In this document: in pieces, positions 40,798-43,630 of the stretch
How the letters are laid out: every line of letters starts with the position of its first letter
Numbering within the stretch: the first letter of the stretch is position 1
NCBI GenBank assembly: GCA_020849035.1
Contig: JADLHC010000054.1
Location: forward strand, 1-43,630
DNA: 43,630 nucleotides
Source of the DNA: Planctomycetia bacterium
Lineage (GTDB): Bacteria > Planctomycetota > MHYJ01 > WSZJ01
Direction of reading: 5' to 3'
Notes under the pieces: model-generated
Told to the model about the DNA's origin: nothing
The model's input: the letters and a program-made list of their open reading frames with translations, nothing else
Database searches by the model: none
Position numbers and translations under genes: made by a program

Positions 40798-42663
40798 TCA
40801 GAAGTCCGTCAACTCCCTCGGCTTCGCCGCCACCCTCAGCGCGTTCAGCACCGCCAGCAGGTCGATCGCCTCCTGCGCGATCGCGCCCGCGACCGGCGTG
40901 AGAAACCCGAACGCCGCGAACCCCATCCCGCCGACGCTCAGCAGCATCCCACCCACCGCGCTCTGCAGCGCAATCCCGCGCATCCGACGGCACAGGTGGA
41001 AAAATTCGTCTACGCGCGTCAGCGACGCGTCCATGATCACCGCGCCCGCCGCTTCCGATGTCACGTCGCTCTTCTGCCCGAACGCGATCCCCACCGTCGC
41101 CGCGAGCAGCGCGGGCGCGTCGTTGATGCCGTCGCCGAGGAACAGCGTGGGCGCCTTCTTCGTCTCCTCGCGCACGATCGCGACTTTCTCTTCCGGCGAC
41201 TTGCCCGCGTGGACCTCTGTGATGCCGACTTCCCTCGCGAGCCAGGCGACCTCCTGCTCGCGGTCGCCGGAGACGAGGAGGATGCGGTCGACGCCGTGGC
41301 GGTGGCCGAGGTGGCCGACGAACAGGCGGCTCTCGTCGCGGGGGGCGTCATGGAAGCGGTAGAGGGCGGCGAACCGGCCGTCGGCGAGGACGACGCACTC
41401 GAGGCCGGGCGCGGCGGGCGGGAGCTGGGCGGCGATGGCCGCGTCGATCTTCGCGAGGGCATTGCGGCCGGTGACGAAGATCTCGCGGCCGTCGGCGCGG
41501 CCGCGGAGGCCTTCTCCCGGCTTTTCGGAGATCTCGTCCGCGTCGCCGACGACGAGCCCTGCGGCGCGCGCGGCGTCGGTGATGGCGGAGGCGAGCGGGT
41601 GCCGGGACGCGCGCTCGAGGGCGGCGACTGCCTTGAGCAGGGACGGGCCGTCGGTGCCGGGCGCGAGGACCTGGTCGGTCAGCCGCGGCGCGCCGTAGGT
41701 GAGCGTGCCGGTCTTGTCGAAGATGATCGTGCGGACCGTGTCGACGCGCTCCATCACCGCAGGGTCGCGCACGACGATGCCGCGCCGCGCGGCGAGCGAG
41801 ATGCCGCCGAGCAGGGCGACGGGGATGGCGATGAGGAGCGGGCAGGGCGTGGCGACGACGAGGACGGCGAGGAAGCGGGACGGATCGTGGGAAAGGTACG
41901 CCGCGGCGCCGGCGATGACGAGCGCGAGCGGCGTGTAGACCGCGCCGAGCCGGTCGCCGAGCCGGCGCAGTTTCGGCCGCCGCTGTTCCGTCTCGCGCAT
42001 CACCCGCATGATCCGCGCGAACCGCGAGTCCGCCGCCTTGCGCACCGCGCGGATCGCCAGCGACGCTTCCCCGTTCACCGCGCCCGACAGCGTCTCGGCG
42101 CCGGGCGTCTTGCGGATGAGGAAGGGCTCGCCGGTGAGGTACGACTCGTCCATGGTGCTGCGCCCCTCGAGCACCACGCCGTCCACGGGACACGTCTCGT
42201 GCGGGTGAACGACGACGACGTCCCCCGGCTCGATCGCGTCGATCGCCACGTCCTCGACCTTCCCGTCCCGCCGACGGTGCGCCGTCGCGGGCATGCGCCC
42301 GGCGAGCGCGCGCAGCACGCTCGACGCCCGAGCCACCGCGTACGACTCCAGCGCCGCCCCGCCCGACAGCATCAGCACCACGAACGCCCCCGCCAGGTAC
42401 TCGTGCAGCACCGTCGACGTCACGATCGAGATCCCCGCCAGCAGGTCCGAGCCGAACTCCCCCTTCAGCATCTTCAACAGCAGCTCCAGCACCAGCGGCG
42501 CGCCGAACGCGTACACCGCGAACAGCGGCCAGCGCGTGACCGCGTCCGGGAGGTCGAAGCCGAACCGCAGCACGAGGTGGACCGTGATCCCCGTGACCGC
42601 GCCGAGCGCGATCCAGACTTCCTTCGAGGAAAAGAGGCTTTTCTGCGGTTGCGCGGTGTCCAT
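40798..42663 (-). CDS. heavy-metal-type P-type ATPase with TPC transmembrane motif
   Basis: The 621-residue protein begins at 42663 (MDTAQPQKSLFSSKEVWIALG). An open frame extends to 43494 but it overlaps the divergent peptidase gene and gives no domain. There is no N-terminal HMA metal-binding domain. Motifs: actuator TGEP (177-180); membrane metal-site ATPCPLLIAIP with TPC at 272-274 rather than CPC; phosphorylation site DKTGT with D316; the HP motif in SRHPLASAI near 356; and GDGINDAP in the hinge. These define a P1B (CPx-like) metal pump using ATP to move a transition metal across the inner membrane. The TPC variant leaves the metal undetermined. No metalloregulator is adjacent. Confidence 0.88.
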   Translation of the reverse strand: MDTAQPQKSLFSSKEVWIALGAVTGITVHLVLRFGFDLPDAVTRWPLFAVYAFGAPLVLELLLKMLKGEFGSDLLAGISIVTSTVLHEYLAGAFVVLMLSGGAALESYAVARASSVLRALAGRMPATAHRRRDGKVEDVAIDAIEPGDVVVVHPHETCPVDGVVLEGRSTMDESYLTGEPFLIRKTPGAETLSGAVNGEASLAIRAVRKAADSRFARIMRVMRETEQRRPKLRRLGDRLGAVYTPLALVIAGAAAYLSHDPSRFLAVLVVATPCPLLIAIPVALLGGISLAARRGIVVRDPAVMERVDTVRTIIFDKTGTLTYGAPRLTDQVLAPGTDGPSLLKAVAALERASRHPLASAITDAARAAGLVVGDADEISEKPGEGLRGRADGREIFVTGRNALAKIDAAIAAQLPPAAPGLECVVLADGRFAALYRFHDAPRDESRLFVGHLGHRHGVDRILLVSGDREQEVAWLAREVGITEVHAGKSPEEKVAIVREETKKAPTLFLGDGINDAPALLAATVGIAFGQKSDVTSEAAGAVIMDASLTRVDEFFHLCRRMRGIALQSAVGGMLLSVGGMGFAAFGFLTPVAGAIAQEAIDLLAVLNALRVAAKPRELTDF

Positions 42664-42840
42664 CGGGGATTCCGGCGCGGCCGGGCGGGTGCCGCGCCGG
42701 TCGCATCCTCGCAGCACCGCGGATCGGCGGCAAGCGCGGCGTGGAGGCGGCGCCGCCGCCGGATTCGTGCATCCTTCGTTCGCGCGGCCCCCGCGATCGG
42801 CTATGCTTCCCCCACCCCCTCCCCACTCCCCGGTGCCGCG

Positions 42841-43630
42841 ATGCTCCGCCACCTGCGCTTCGCCCCCCTCCTGGCCGCCTTCGCACTGGCGGCGTTCTCC
42901 GAGCCCGAGGACCCGCGCCGCCGCCCGGACCTGGTCGCGGCGATCAAGCGCGTGGACGAGAAGTCTCTGCGCGAGCACCTGTTCTGGCTCGCCGACCCGG
43001 CGCGCGGCGGGCGCGACACGGACTCGCCGGGCGCGGACGCCGCGGCGCAGTACCTCGTGGCGTGGCACGAGAAGTGCGGGATGAAGCCGCACGGGACGCA
43101 GGGGTATTTCGCCCCGTGGGGAAACGTGGGGAAGACGGGGACGCTGAAGGACGCGTGCCACGTGAAGGCGGGGAAGGACAAGAAGCAGGCGACGCTGGAG
43201 TACGAGGTGGGGTTCTGGCCGGCGAAATGCGCGGCGGCGGGGCTCGTCGCGGGGGACCTGGTGTTCGCGGGGTTCGGCATCACGGCGAAGGAGCTCGGGT
43301 ACGACGACTACGCCGGGCTGAAGGTCGAGGGGAAGATCGTGCTGGTCTTCGACCACGAGCCGCAGGAGACGAACGACGCGAGCCCGTTCGACGGGGCGAA
43401 ACCGACGAAGTACTCGGACATCGCCACGAAGGCGCGCATCGCGAAGGAGCACGGCGCGGCGGCGCTTCTTGTCATGCGGGACTGCGCGAATCACCCCGAC
43501 GCGAAAGGGCCGCCGGTCGACGACGAGCTGGGATGGCCGGCGGAGGGGGACAAGGCGGGGCTGCCGGTGGCGTACCTCTCGGACGAGGCGGCGGCGGCGC
43601 TCGCGGCGGCGACGGGGCGCAAGGAGTTCG
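42841..43630 (+). CDS. M28-family-type secreted peptidase with PA domain, 3' end outside window
   Basis: The frame is open to the right window edge; 263 residues are seen. It starts with a signal peptide (MLRHLRFAPLLAAFALAAFS). Then comes the N-terminal segment typical of M28 aminopeptidases (LREHLFWLADPARGGRDTDSPGADAAAQYLVAWHEKCGMKPHG), in which the usual GR-x-x-GSPG motif is recognisable, and a PA insert domain (VAGDLVFAGFGITAKELGYDDYAGLKVEGKIVLVFDHEP ... KARIAKEHGAAALLVMRD). The zinc-binding catalytic part lies beyond the edge, so activity cannot be judged. It is divergent from the P-type ATPase. Confidence 0.8.
   Translation, partial: MLRHLRFAPLLAAFALAAFSEPEDPRRRPDLVAAIKRVDEKSLREHLFWLADPARGGRDTDSPGADAAAQYLVAWHEKCGMKPHGTQGYFAPWGNVGKTGTLKDACHVKAGKDKKQATLEYEVGFWPAKCAAAGLVAGDLVFAGFGITAKELGYDDYAGLKVEGKIVLVFDHEPQETNDASPFDGAKPTKYSDIATKARIAKEHGAAALLVMRDCANHPDAKGPPVDDELGWPAEGDKAGLPVAYLSDEAAAALAAATGRKEF

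Noticed and set aside
41348..42886. 512-aa minus-strand frame over the ATPase
   Set aside because: Extremely Arg/Gly/Ala-rich frame-shifted shadow of the ATPase coding sequence.
42664..43494. N-terminal extension of the P-type ATPase frame
   Set aside because: Arg-rich, no domain, and antisense to the M28 peptidase with its signal peptide; the ATG at 42663 starts a normal ATPase.
1..43630. CRISPR array
   Set aside because: No regularly spaced direct repeats of 23-40 bp with unique spacers were seen; the GTCAC array at 28.07 kb has 9-10 bp periodicity and is not CRISPR.

Overview
The window is high-GC bacterial DNA. It most resembles a member of the Planctomycetota or a related lineage: there is a pseudopilin of the planctomycete DUF1559-like style, a secreted protein whose tail reuses that module, long Rhs/YD-repeat proteins, carboxypeptidase-regulatory-like surface proteins and an M28/PA-domain peptidase. 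The lineage is an inference from gene families; no marker gene is present to prove it.

Layout. (1) 0-1.2 kb: a DDE transposase cut by the window edge, plus a transposase relic. (2) 1.2-10.6 kb, minus strand: a run encoding a membrane TPR protein, a membrane HEAT-like protein, a 2171-aa secreted Rhs/YD-repeat toxin with a C-terminal HNH/Endo VII (LHH-like) nuclease, a SUKH-like immunity protein and a secreted protein with a pseudopilin-like tail. (3) 10.8-18.4 kb: a one-protein type IIL (MmeI-like) restriction-modification enzyme with a zinc-ribbon partner, divergent from a complete tyrosine recombinase; then a frameshifted nuclease-like gene, a seven-repeat Myb/SANT-like DNA-binding protein and a tight operon of four small unknown genes. 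(4) 18.5-23.2 kb: a carboxypeptidase-regulatory-like protein, then a NYN-domain RNase-like gene paired with a zinc-ribbon/HEAT protein kinase. (5) 23.2-33.2 kb: a compact mobile element. On the minus strand it has terminase large and small subunits and a ParB-like DNA methyltransferase broken by one in-frame TAG. Divergently on the plus strand it has a regulator-like ORF, a lambda O-like initiator with a candidate replication origin inside the gene, a DnaC-like loader, three small proteins, a DUF2924 protein, a large serine recombinase and an HTH protein. No portal, capsid or tail gene is visible, so this looks like a phage satellite or a reduced prophage. (6) 33.3-39.3 kb: cargo that looks like a defence island: an LRAT-like protein with a partner, a TIR/deoxyribosyltransferase-like effector, GIY-YIG and AT-hook genes, and a PD-(D/E)XK-like gene divergent from a HEPN-like gene. 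(7) 39.5 kb to the end: chromosome-like DNA with tRNA-Asn(GTT), whose 3' end faces the accessory region, then a pseudopilin, a 45-bp-arm palindrome, a TPC-type heavy-metal P-type ATPase and the start of an M28 peptidase.

The most striking sequence signal is inside the initiator gene of region 5: six GTCAC/GTGAC boxes at 9-10 bp phasing, followed at once by a 48-nt pure-purine run. This is the same architecture as the lambda origin (iterons plus a polypurine unwinding region within gene O), and the next gene is a helicase loader. The accessory block as a whole reads as mobile DNA next to a tRNA gene, carrying replication, packaging, recombination and several candidate anti-phage genes.
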